From: [Clostridium] clostridioforme AGR2157
Lineage (GTDB): Bacteria; Bacillota; Clostridia; Lachnospirales; Lachnospiraceae
Assembly (NCBI RefSeq): GCF_000424325.1
Contig: NZ_AUJR01000042.1
Span: 1 to 44,729, forward strand
Direction: 5' to 3'
DNA length: 44,729 nt
Positions 11,130 to 19,498 of this stretch are shown here, one piece after another. The notes under the pieces were generated by a model that saw only the letters and a list, made by a program, of their open reading frames with translations, was not told the origin of the DNA and made no database searches. Numbering within the stretch: position 1 is the first letter of the stretch; every line of letters begins with the position of its first letter. The translations under genes were made by a program, and so were the position numbers.

Positions 11130-11732
11130 ATGGGCAGGAACTGTTGTATCACCATTGAGCGTCAGTACGGAAGCGGAGGAAGGGAGGTGGCCCGCATCCT
11201 GTCGGAGCGCCTGGGGATTCCCTGTTATGGGAGGGAGCTTCTGGCAGTGACGGCGGCAGACAATGGAATCAGCATCGAGGAACTGAAAAAGCTGGATGAA
11301 AAACGGACGGGAAGCCTGCTTCATGATTTGGTGCTGTATGCCTTCCGGTTCCAGAATTACAATAAGATGCAGGAGCCCTTTGATATTAATAAGGAGGTAT
11401 CTGACACCATCCGCAGGCTGGCCCGGAAGGGACCATGTATCTTTATCGGAAGATGCGCTGATTTTGCCCTGGACGGAGAATGCGACGTACTTAAACTGTT
11501 TATCTACGCTTCATCCATGGAGAAGCGCAAACGCCGTATATGCGAGGTGGATGACATAGCCTTTGAGAAGGCGGAGGAAGAATTACAGAAGAGGGACAGC
11601 CAGAGAAGTGACTATTATCACTATTTTACCGGAAAAAACTGGGGTGATATGGAAAATTATGATGCCTGTCTGAATACCTCTGTATTGGGATATGAGGGCT
11701 GCGCGGACCTGATTATGAAAATGATGGAATGA
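11130..11732 (+). CDS. Cytidylate-kinase-like family protein
   Basis: About 200 residues. The N-terminus CCITIERQYGSGGREVARIL is the P-loop region of the cytidylate-kinase-like family (AAA_26 type); GPCIFIGRCADFAL in the middle and the acidic C-terminal half also fit. Real CMP kinases phosphorylate CMP; the cellular role of this paralogous family is not established. Two ATGs are possible. AGAAGG lies seven bases before 11130 but only one base before 11124, so I prefer 11130 (MGRNCC). It sits 63 bases after the alcohol dehydrogenase, possibly co-transcribed, and is followed by a terminator. Confidence 0.87.
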   Translation: MGRNCCITIERQYGSGGREVARILSERLGIPCYGRELLAVTAADNGISIEELKKLDEKRTGSLLHDLVLYAFRFQNYNKMQEPFDINKEVSDTIRRLARKGPCIFIGRCADFALDGECDVLKLFIYASSMEKRKRRICEVDDIAFEKAEEELQKRDSQRSDYYHYFTGKNWGDMENYDACLNTSVLGYEGCADLIMKMME

Positions 11733-11797
11733 GATTGTTGAATGTCATCAAAGGAAGTATAAAAACATTATATGAAAACGCTGCGAAAACGCCGTGA

Positions 11798-11856
11798 TAA
11801 TGCCGTGAATCAGCCGGATTCCAAACCAGGAAACCAGCTTCTTCACGGCATTTTTC
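11798..11856 (+). terminator. Rho-independent terminator
   Basis: AATGCCGTGAA (11798-11808) pairs with TTCACGGCATT (11842-11852), followed by TTTCTTCC. The loop is long, about 33 bases. Confidence 0.7.
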
Positions 11857-11945
11857 TTCCTCCGCGCCCTGTCAGAAGAACCATCCCGTCAAATAAACGG
11901 AGAAATAATAAAAGTTGAGCCGTAATTTTGTGAAAAAAAAACGGG

Positions 11946-11974
11946 TTGATTTTCATTTGCAAAATGCATATAAT
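11946..11974 (+). promoter_or_regulatory. Promoter of the MarR-efflux operon with nearby operator-like palindrome
   Basis: TTGATT (11946-11951), a 17-base spacer and TATAAT (11969-11974). Just downstream, ACAAC-A-GTTGT (11986-11996) is a perfect short palindrome within AT-rich DNA, a plausible MarR operator. The link to the regulator is inferred. Confidence 0.7.
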
Positions 11975-12060
11975 ATTTGTCAAACACAACAGTTGTTAAA
12001 TACATATGATAGCCGCACAAAGCATTCCTTAGCAGTGTCTGCGGCAGCACCCGCAAGGAG

Positions 12061-12504
12061 GTGAGTACCATACAGGAAATAGCCACCATGATAGAAAAGA
12101 GCAAACGAAGGTTTCTGTGCATTAAATTCAAGGCCTGCGGCCTTTCCTTTTCCGAGGGAATCGCGCTACTGGTCATAGGCTACAGCAAATACAGCAATCA
12201 GGATACCATTTCCAGCCTGTCCGGAATTGATAAGTACCAGACAGCCAAGGTATTGGCTGCCATGGAGGATCGGGGATATATCAGGAGGGAGATTAACCCT
12301 GGGAACAAGCGTGAAAAGCTGGTTTGCCTGTCAGAAAAAGGAAAAGAGGCAGCTAATACACTGAAGGACATTATGGACCAGTGGGAGAAAATCATCTTTG
12401 CCGGAATTACGACCCAGGAGGAACGGGCCCTGGAACAGATTATGTGCAAAATCGTCGGAAATGTAAGGGAGTATGAAAGAAATATTGGAAGGGAGAAACT
12501 GTAA
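12061..12504 (+). CDS. MarR-family transcriptional regulator
   Basis: Up to 147 residues with a winged helix: DTISSLSGIDKYQTAKVLAA is the recognition region and GYIRREINPGNKREKLV the wing. It probably represses the following efflux genes and responds to a small molecule. The start is uncertain: AAGGAGG (12055-12061) overlaps the GTG at 12061, which is too close, and would be best placed for the non-standard ATA codon at 12070; the first ATG is 12088. The HTH core is intact under any choice. The stop lies five bases before the membrane-fusion gene. Confidence 0.85.
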   Translation: MSTIQEIATMIEKSKRRFLCIKFKACGLSFSEGIALLVIGYSKYSNQDTISSLSGIDKYQTAKVLAAMEDRGYIRREINPGNKREKLVCLSEKGKEAANTLKDIMDQWEKIIFAGITTQEERALEQIMCKIVGNVREYERNIGREKL

Positions 12505-12509
12505 TAACA

Positions 12510-13574
12510 ATGAAACTGGCAAAATCCAAGAAGAAAATCATAGGGGCAGCGGCGGCTGTTATTTTATGCGCCATTGTCCTGGTGCTCATCTTCGGCCATG
12601 TGACCGGGGATGACCTGTTATTTAAGAATAAGAAAAATCTGGTGGTGCAGTCCTATGTGACCATGGATGAGAGCAACATCAACGCGCTGACAGGAGGCCA
12701 GATTAAGGATGTCCTGGTGGAGGAAGGGGATCTGGTGACGAAAGGCCAGGAGCTGGTCCGTCTGGACAGTGATACCCTGATGGCCCAGAGGGAACAGGCC
12801 CAGGCAGCCCTGGCCCAGGCGCAGGCATCTTATCAGAGCCTGTTAAACGGCGCCACAGAGGAACAGATGAAGCAGCTGCAGCTGGCGGTCCAGATTGCCC
12901 AGGCAAACCTGGAAAATGCCCAGGCATCCTATACCAGGATGGAGGCGGATTATCAGAGGACCTTAGCGCTGGTTCCGGCGGGAGCCGTGTCCCAGTCCTC
13001 CGTGGATGCGCAGAAGGCAGCCCTGGCTTCTGCCAAGGCAGCCCTTGACAGCTCACGTTCCAATCTGGAGATTTCCCGGAGCAAGCTTTCCGAGGCCCAG
13101 AACGGAGCCACGCCGGAACAGATTGCCCAGGCCCAGGCCGGGGTGGACCAGGCCAAGGCTGCCCTGAAACAGATTGACACCACCTTGGATAAATGTGTCC
13201 TCACCTCCCCTGTGGACGGTCTGGTGACAACGGTAAATGTCAAGGCCGGTGATGTGGTGTCCTCCGGACTTCCCTCCGTTGTGGTTGCGGACATTTATAC
13301 CCCCTATATCACATGTGATGTGGATGAAATGAAGCTTCCCCGGGTAAAGCTGGACCAGGAGGTGGATATCTCCCTGGCAGCCCTGGGAAAGGATACATAT
13401 AAGGGAAAAGTGGTGCGAATCAATAAAGAAGCGGATTTTGCCACCAAGAAGGCGTCCAATGAAGCTGACTGGGATATCCTGACCTACGGAATCAAGGTAA
13501 CCTTTGACGACCTGACGGGATTGCAGGATGAGCTGCGTTCCGGTATGACAGCCTATGTTGACTTTGGAAAGTGA
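12510..13574 (+). CDS. HlyD/EmrA-type membrane fusion (efflux adaptor) protein
   Basis: A 354-residue adaptor. It has one N-terminal membrane segment (about 9-29), a first half-lipoyl part (GGQIKDVLVEEGDLVTKGQE), a long Ala/Gln-rich coiled-coil hairpin (about 85-215; repeated QAxAALAQAQ-like heptads), a second half-lipoyl part (CVLTSPVDGLVTTVNVKAGD) and a beta-barrel domain. In Gram-positive bacteria such proteins bridge ABC-2 permeases across the wall or pass substrate at the membrane face. It lies in an operon with MarR (5-base gap) and two permeases (11-base gap). Confidence 0.9.
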   Translation: MKLAKSKKKIIGAAAAVILCAIVLVLIFGHVTGDDLLFKNKKNLVVQSYVTMDESNINALTGGQIKDVLVEEGDLVTKGQELVRLDSDTLMAQREQAQAALAQAQASYQSLLNGATEEQMKQLQLAVQIAQANLENAQASYTRMEADYQRTLALVPAGAVSQSSVDAQKAALASAKAALDSSRSNLEISRSKLSEAQNGATPEQIAQAQAGVDQAKAALKQIDTTLDKCVLTSPVDGLVTTVNVKAGDVVSSGLPSVVVADIYTPYITCDVDEMKLPRVKLDQEVDISLAALGKDTYKGKVVRINKEADFATKKASNEADWDILTYGIKVTFDDLTGLQDELRSGMTAYVDFGK

Positions 13575-13585
13575 TGTGATGGTAT

Positions 13586-14746
13586 ATGAGAGAATGGATG
13601 AAACGGGCAGGGAGCCTGGCATCTTCTGTGAAAAAACGGTACATAACGATTCCCATGCTGATTCTTCTTCTGGCACCCACCATCCTGAGTCTGCTCATGG
13701 GCGCTGAGTTCATTCACCTGCCTTTTCAGAAGGTCCCCACGGTCATTGTGAACCATGACCACTCTGAGACGGTCCAAAGCCTGATTCAACTGATTTCGGA
13801 TAACAGGACATTTGACGTCATTGCATGTACGGATGAGGAGGATGACCTGAAGGAAGCATTTTACTACAATAAGGCCCTGGCCGGAATCGTGATTCCGGAG
13901 CATTTTTCAGAGGATTTGTTAAATGGCAGGGAAGCCAAAATCATGATTTTTAACGACGGCGCCCTTTCCACGGTTGCCAGCGGCATGAGGGGAACCATAG
14001 CCGAAGCCCTGGGAACCATTAAGAGCGGCTATATGCTGAAGCTGGCAGAGGGAAAGGGCATACCGCCCCAGGCAGCCATGAACCTGATTGCGCCCATGGG
14101 ATATGTGACAAAGGCCATCAGCAATCCCTCCAAGAACGTGGCATACATGATGATGGAGGGCATCCTTCTTACCATTGTGCAGATTGGAGCCGGATGCGTG
14201 GGGGCCTGCGTGTGCGAGAGGGCGAGCTTTGGAAGGCTGATGAAGAAGGCCGGATTCATCACCGGCATTGCCTGCGTCTCTGCCCTGGGCTGTATGGTGA
14301 CCCAGACCCTGTGTTTCGGGTTTCCGTATAAGAGTTCGCCCTGGGCCGGCATTCTGATGACAGTTTTCACCTGCTTCGGCATTACCCTTTTTGGAATACT
14401 CCAGAACCTGGGTACCGGGGGAAACTGTGAGGAGGCAGTGCAGAAATGCAGCATCATAAGTTTTACCATGCTGTTAGCCGGTTACACATTTCCGGTCATC
14501 TCCATGCCCTGGCCCTGTAAGTTTCTTACCTGGTTCATGCCCAATACCCATTATATCGTGCCTCTGAGGGACATGGCCCTGGTGGAGCGCAGCTTTTTGA
14601 GTGAGGCCCATCATGTTCTGTGGCTTATGGGATTCTGCGCGGTGATGGCGCTTTTGGTGGCCAAGAAATTCAGGGATGTCAGGACAGAGGCGGTAAGCCC
14701 GCTGACGGATAGTCCCCTGACGGAAAGCGGGGTGGCCGGCATATGA
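13586..14746 (+). CDS. ABC-2 type export permease, first of pair
   Basis: 386 residues: one N-terminal membrane segment (about 21-41), a large extracytoplasmic domain with the ABC-2 pattern AGIVIPEHFSEDLLNG, then about five clustered segments in the C-terminal half. It resembles the YbhS/YhgE-type membrane subunits of multidrug or lipid exporters. Its stop overlaps the start of the next permease (ATGA), implying coupled translation of a heterodimer. No ATP-binding subunit is present in the operon. Confidence 0.87.
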   Translation: MREWMKRAGSLASSVKKRYITIPMLILLLAPTILSLLMGAEFIHLPFQKVPTVIVNHDHSETVQSLIQLISDNRTFDVIACTDEEDDLKEAFYYNKALAGIVIPEHFSEDLLNGREAKIMIFNDGALSTVASGMRGTIAEALGTIKSGYMLKLAEGKGIPPQAAMNLIAPMGYVTKAISNPSKNVAYMMMEGILLTIVQIGAGCVGACVCERASFGRLMKKAGFITGIACVSALGCMVTQTLCFGFPYKSSPWAGILMTVFTCFGITLFGILQNLGTGGNCEEAVQKCSIISFTMLLAGYTFPVISMPWPCKFLTWFMPNTHYIVPLRDMALVERSFLSEAHHVLWLMGFCAVMALLVAKKFRDVRTEAVSPLTDSPLTESGVAGI

Positions 14747-15891
14747 TGAGCAGGATATGGAAGGAAGAAAAAAACACGGTTATCGGTCTTTTTATTTCCG
14801 TGCTGGCCGGCATGCTCCTGATTACTACTATCTGGAAAAATGATTACACAGAAAATATTCCCTTCGGAATTCTGGATGAGGACCGGTCCTCTTTGTCCCA
14901 GTCCATTGTGAAGCAGTTTGGCATCAATCCCTCTCTGGACATTGTATATTACGCGGATTCGGAGCAGGATTTGAAACAGGCCATCCTGGATAAGAAGATA
15001 GAGGCCGGCGTCATGATACCCGTAAATTTCAGCCGGGATATGTCACTGAAGAAATCACCCCAGGCAGTGATTTTTGCGGACTGCTCCAACATCATCACCG
15101 GAGGAGGGGCTGTGGGGGCTGCATCGTCTGTGCTGGGTACCATGAGCGCGGGAATGCAGCTTAAGATGCTGGAGGGAAATAACTTTTACCCCTCGGCGGC
15201 CCAGACCAGCCTGGGTACATTTTCTTACGTGGACAGGACCTTGTATGAGCCACAGGGCGATTACATCAGGAAAATGAGCTATCTGCTGGTTCCCTCCATC
15301 ACCATGCAGACCTTCCTCATCTCATTTTTCATTCCTCTCATGATACGCAAGAGGAAAGCCCTGGCAGCGGCTGCCCCGGAAAAGCGGGGGGAGGAATTAA
15401 AGGACGGAATCATCAGGACGGCCGTGGTGGCGGGCGGCGCAGTGGTGACCCAGTTCGCGGCGCTGAGCGTGGTGGGGCTGTATAAGAATATTCCCCTGAG
15501 AGGGGAAATCGGCCTCTATCTGTTCAGCACAGTGCTTTTCATGCTGGCAGCCGTGGCCTTTGGCGTGATGCTTGGGTCCTTTACCAGGAGGCTGGCCTGC
15601 TTTGCACAGCTGTATATGATGTGCAGCAACCTGATTGTATTTACCTCAGGACTTATTTTTCCATACTATTTGATGCCGAAATGGCTCAGCATTGCTTCCA
15701 GGATATTTTCGCCCATTGCCAATATTGCCGTGGAATTAAAGGCTGTGAACCTGAAGGGAATCGGCTGGGACGCTGCCTGGCCCCAGCTGGCGGGAACGGC
15801 CCTGTATACCGTGTTCTGGCTGGCGGCAGGAGGCGCCATGTACGCTCTGAGCATTAAGAAGGAGCGGAGGCTTGCCGGGGCGGCGGAGTAA
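14743..15891 (+). CDS. ABC-2 type export permease, second of pair
   Basis: 382 residues and the same fold plan as the preceding gene: an N-terminal segment (about 14-32), an extracytoplasmic domain containing IEAGVMIPVNFSRDMSLK, and about five C-terminal membrane segments with the typical SNLIVFTSGLIFPYYLMPKW loop. The two permeases probably form the channel for the HlyD-like adaptor. The substrate is unknown. The operon ends here; the next 160 bases are purine-rich with no gene. Confidence 0.87.
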   Translation: MMSRIWKEEKNTVIGLFISVLAGMLLITTIWKNDYTENIPFGILDEDRSSLSQSIVKQFGINPSLDIVYYADSEQDLKQAILDKKIEAGVMIPVNFSRDMSLKKSPQAVIFADCSNIITGGGAVGAASSVLGTMSAGMQLKMLEGNNFYPSAAQTSLGTFSYVDRTLYEPQGDYIRKMSYLLVPSITMQTFLISFFIPLMIRKRKALAAAAPEKRGEELKDGIIRTAVVAGGAVVTQFAALSVVGLYKNIPLRGEIGLYLFSTVLFMLAAVAFGVMLGSFTRRLACFAQLYMMCSNLIVFTSGLIFPYYLMPKWLSIASRIFSPIANIAVELKAVNLKGIGWDAAWPQLAGTALYTVFWLAAGGAMYALSIKKERRLAGAAE

Positions 15892-16045
15892 GGGGCGGAG
15901 TAAAAGGAATGGCAGAAAGGGATAGAAATAAAGGGATAGAGTAAAAGGGAATAAATGAGAAACAGATAGTCTTTTTTTGTGATGGTATACAGGGAATGGC
16001 AGCCAACAATGTTTGGAGAATGGGGTGTTGTCTTGCAAAGCAGGG

Positions 16046-16212
16046 CAGTGCTTTAATATAGCAATCACCACATTTGTGGGGCAGAACATCGGAGCCCGCA
16101 AGGCGCGCCTCTGTTAATCAGCGTATTTACAAATGAACCGCAGGCACGGCGCCCTGCGCGGCGTTGGACTTTCCAAGGTCCCCATGCTCTTTATGCTTCA
16201 TGGTACGGTCAA
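16046..16212 (+). pseudogene. Shredded remnant of a MATE-family efflux transporter
   Basis: Three short pieces in different frames follow the MATE order. ITTFVGQNIGARK (about 16064-16102) comes from mid-protein. LLISVFTNEP (about 16111-16140) comes from further along. ALRGVGLSKVPMLFMLHGTV (about 16150-16209) comes from near the C-terminus. Stops and deletions separate them. The identification rests on the well-known TTFVGQNxGA and ALRGxGxSxVPM patterns. Confidence 0.65.
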
Positions 16213-16213
16213 G

Positions 16214-16244
16214 GCCGCCGCTCAGTAAAAAAGCGGCGGCTTTT
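16214..16244 (+). terminator. Rho-independent terminator
   Basis: GCCGCCGCT (16214-16222) pairs with AGCGGCGGC (16232-16240), loop CAGTAAAAA, then TTTT. It probably belonged to the lost MATE gene. Confidence 0.9.
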
Positions 16245-16261
16245 CACTATTTACGCGCAAT

Positions 16262-17088
16262 AAAAGGCGAAAAAGTCAAAAGCAGGCCAGCGGGGCTGAG
16301 AAAGGGGTCCTCAGATTTTTAAGGGAAAATCCCGAGGAAGCCGCCGGATACAGCATAAAACAGCTGGCGGACAAAACATTTTCCTCAGCGGCAACCATTG
16401 TCCGCCTGTGCAGGAAGATGGGGTTTGACGGCTATAAGGAGCTGCAGAAATCCCTGTTATATGAGTCAGCCCTGCGCAGGGAGAGTACACGGCCCATGGA
16501 GCAGGAGATAAAGAAGGACGACAGCCTGGAGGAACTGGTGAACAAGGTGACCTATAAGAACATAGTGTCCCTTGACAATACCAGGAAGCTTGTGGATTTG
16601 GAAATCCTGAATCAATGTGTGGAGCTGCTGGACCGGAGTCAGACCGTGTATCTGTTCGGAATTGGTTCTTCCCTGCTGGTGGCCAGGGACATGTATCTGA
16701 AGCTTATCCGGGTCAACAAGCCATGTGTGATTTGCAATGAATGGCATGCCCAGCTCCTCCAGGCCAGAAACATCCGGGGATGCGACCTGGCCCTGATCGT
16801 CAGCTATTCCGGTCTTACAGAGGAAATGATAACATGTGCCCGGGAGGCCAGGCTGAGGGAGGCGCCGGTCATCACCATATCCAGGTTCGAGCAGTCACCC
16901 CTGGTCCGTCTGGCTGATTATAACCTGGCAGTGGCTGCAACGGAACTGATTTTCAGGAGCGGGGCTCCAGGATATCTCAGCTGAACATGATAGATATTCT
17001 GTACACGGCCTATGTACACAAACGGTATGACGAGTGTATGGAGCAGTTCAGGAAGACCCATATAGCCAAATCCGAGGGGATGGATTAA
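16262..17088 (+). pseudogene. RpiR/MurR-family SIS-domain regulator, broken at both ends
   Basis: The frame is open from before 16262 without a start codon and encodes an RpiR HTH (RFLRENPEEAAGYSIKQLAD, then SSAATIVRLCRKMGFDGYKE) followed by a SIS sugar-phosphate domain (YLFGIGSSLLVARDMYLK, VSYSGLTEEM, VITISRFEQSPL). Near 16965 a frameshift (GGGGCTCCAGG) sends the frame to an early stop at 16984. The true C-terminus, RISQLNMIDILYTAYVHKRY onward, continues in another frame to 17088. The first ~15-25 residues are also missing. A murQ remnant follows, so the intact ancestor was probably a MurR-like regulator of muramic-acid use. Confidence 0.8.
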
Positions 17089-17120
17089 AACCAAAACTCA
17101 TTGTTAGGGGAGGAAACACC

Positions 17121-17720
<600 letters not shown>

Positions 17721-17767
17721 ACTACTTTTCCAGATGTTTTTATTTTGCAAGAACAAGGAGGCAGAAC

Positions 17768-19498
17768 ATGAAAAAAATATTTACAGAGCTGAAAGCATTC
17801 CGGCTGGAACTTCTATTCGTGCTGGTCAGTGTGGCGGCCGGAGTAGGAGCCACGCTGGGGCTTCCTACCTATCTGTCAGATATCATTAACAAGGGAATCG
17901 CGGATAAGGATATGAATTACATTCTTCACACCGGCGTCATCATGCTGGGAATCGCCATTGTGGGAATGGTATGTAATATTGCCACAGGCTTTTTTGCTTC
18001 CAGAATCGCGCTGGGCTTAGGGCGGAATGTGAGGAGCAGGATTTTCACAAAGGTGGAATATTTCTCCCAGGCGGAGATCGACACATTTTCAACCGCGTCT
18101 TTGATTACGCGCACCAACAACGACATTACCCAGGTACAGAATTTCATGGTCATGTTTCTGCGCGTCATACTGACAGCCCCTATCATGTGCGTGGTGGGCA
18201 TCATGCTGGCTTACAGCAAAAATCCGAAAATGTCAAGCATACTCGTGGTATCCATGCCGGTGATGGTGCTGATTATCAGCCTGATTGGCAGGAGGGCCAT
18301 GCCGCTTTCCAGAAAGATGCAGACCAGGATTGACCGAATCAACCTGATTATGCGGGAAAAGCTTTCGGGCATCCGTGTCATCCGGGCATTTGGAACAGAG
18401 GATTACGAAGAAAAGCGTTTTGACGGCGCCAACAAGGACCTGATGAACAATGCCATGAAAATGATGCATGCCATGTCACTGCTGGGCCCGTCCCTGATAC
18501 TGATATTAAACCTGACCGTGGTGGGACTTCTCTGGCGCGCGGGCCAGGGAATCGGCACGGAGCCCGTGATGCCGGGAGATATCCTGGCAATCATCCAGTA
18601 TGTCATGCAGATCATGATATCGGTCACCATGCTTTCCATGATTTTCGTCATGTATCCCAGATGTGCCGCTTCTGCGGACCGTATCTGTGAGGTGCTGGAT
18701 ACTGAAAATTCCATCGGGGATCCGGCTGTGCCCAGGACATCAGAGGGGCAGAGAGGGTATCTCACCTTCCGCGATGTAAGCTTTTATTTTCCTGGAGCAA
18801 AAGAGCCGGCTGTCAGCCATGTCAGTTTTGAGGCAAAGCCGGGAGAGACAACTGCTATCATCGGAAGTACGGGCAGCGGCAAGACAGCACTGGTAGGATT
18901 GATTCCCCGTTTTTATGATGTGCAGGAGGGCGAGGTCCTGGTGGATGGAGTCAACGTAAAGGACTATGACCGGGGGACCCTCCGCCGGAAAATCGGTTAT
19001 GTGCCTCAGAAAGCCCTGCTGTTTAAGGGCACTATCATGGAAAATATCCGTTTCGGGGATGATTCGGCCAGCGATGAGCGGGTGAGAGAGGCGGCAGCCA
19101 TTGCACAATCCACGGATTTTATCGTAGATAAACCGGACGGATTTGACTCATCCATTGCCCAGGGCGGAAGCAATGTCTCAGGCGGCCAGCGGCAGCGTCT
19201 GGCAATTGCCAGGGCCATTGTCAGGAAACCGGAGATATATGTGTTTGACGACAGCTTTTCCGCGCTGGATTTCAAGACGGATTCAGCCCTGCGCCAGGCC
19301 TTGTCCAAAGAGACAGGGAACGCCACCGTGGTAATCGTAGCCCAGCGCGTCAGCACCATCATGAATGCGGACCGGATTATAGTGATGGATGAAGGGAAGG
19401 TCATGGGAATTGGGACACACAGGGAGCTTTTAAATACCTGTGAGACCTATCAGGAAATCGTCCGGAGCCAGTTATCAGAGGAGGAGATGAGTGCATGA
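17768..19498 (+). CDS. ABC exporter half-transporter A (degenerate catalytic site)
   Basis: A 576-residue membrane-ATPase fusion of the BmrC/LmrC multidrug exporter type. I chose ATG 17768 because it has AAGGAGG eight bases before it; the reading frame extends upstream to 17693 without a better start. It has six membrane segments (about 1-310), then an ATPase: Walker A GSTGSGKT, signature VSGGQRQRLAIARA and Walker B IYVFDDSFSALD. The residue after the Walker B aspartate is Asp, not the catalytic Glu, as is usual in one half of asymmetric heterodimers. Its stop overlaps the start of the partner gene (ATGA). Confidence 0.93.
   Translation: MKKIFTELKAFRLELLFVLVSVAAGVGATLGLPTYLSDIINKGIADKDMNYILHTGVIMLGIAIVGMVCNIATGFFASRIALGLGRNVRSRIFTKVEYFSQAEIDTFSTASLITRTNNDITQVQNFMVMFLRVILTAPIMCVVGIMLAYSKNPKMSSILVVSMPVMVLIISLIGRRAMPLSRKMQTRIDRINLIMREKLSGIRVIRAFGTEDYEEKRFDGANKDLMNNAMKMMHAMSLLGPSLILILNLTVVGLLWRAGQGIGTEPVMPGDILAIIQYVMQIMISVTMLSMIFVMYPRCAASADRICEVLDTENSIGDPAVPRTSEGQRGYLTFRDVSFYFPGAKEPAVSHVSFEAKPGETTAIIGSTGSGKTALVGLIPRFYDVQEGEVLVDGVNVKDYDRGTLRRKIGYVPQKALLFKGTIMENIRFGDDSASDERVREAAAIAQSTDFIVDKPDGFDSSIAQGGSNVSGGQRQRLAIARAIVRKPEIYVFDDSFSALDFKTDSALRQALSKETGNATVVIVAQRVSTIMNADRIIVMDEGKVMGIGTHRELLNTCETYQEIVRSQLSEEEMSA

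Noticed and set aside
15892-16045. Possible gene between the efflux operon and the MATE remnant
   Set aside because: Purine-rich sequence with stops in all frames and no recognisable product.
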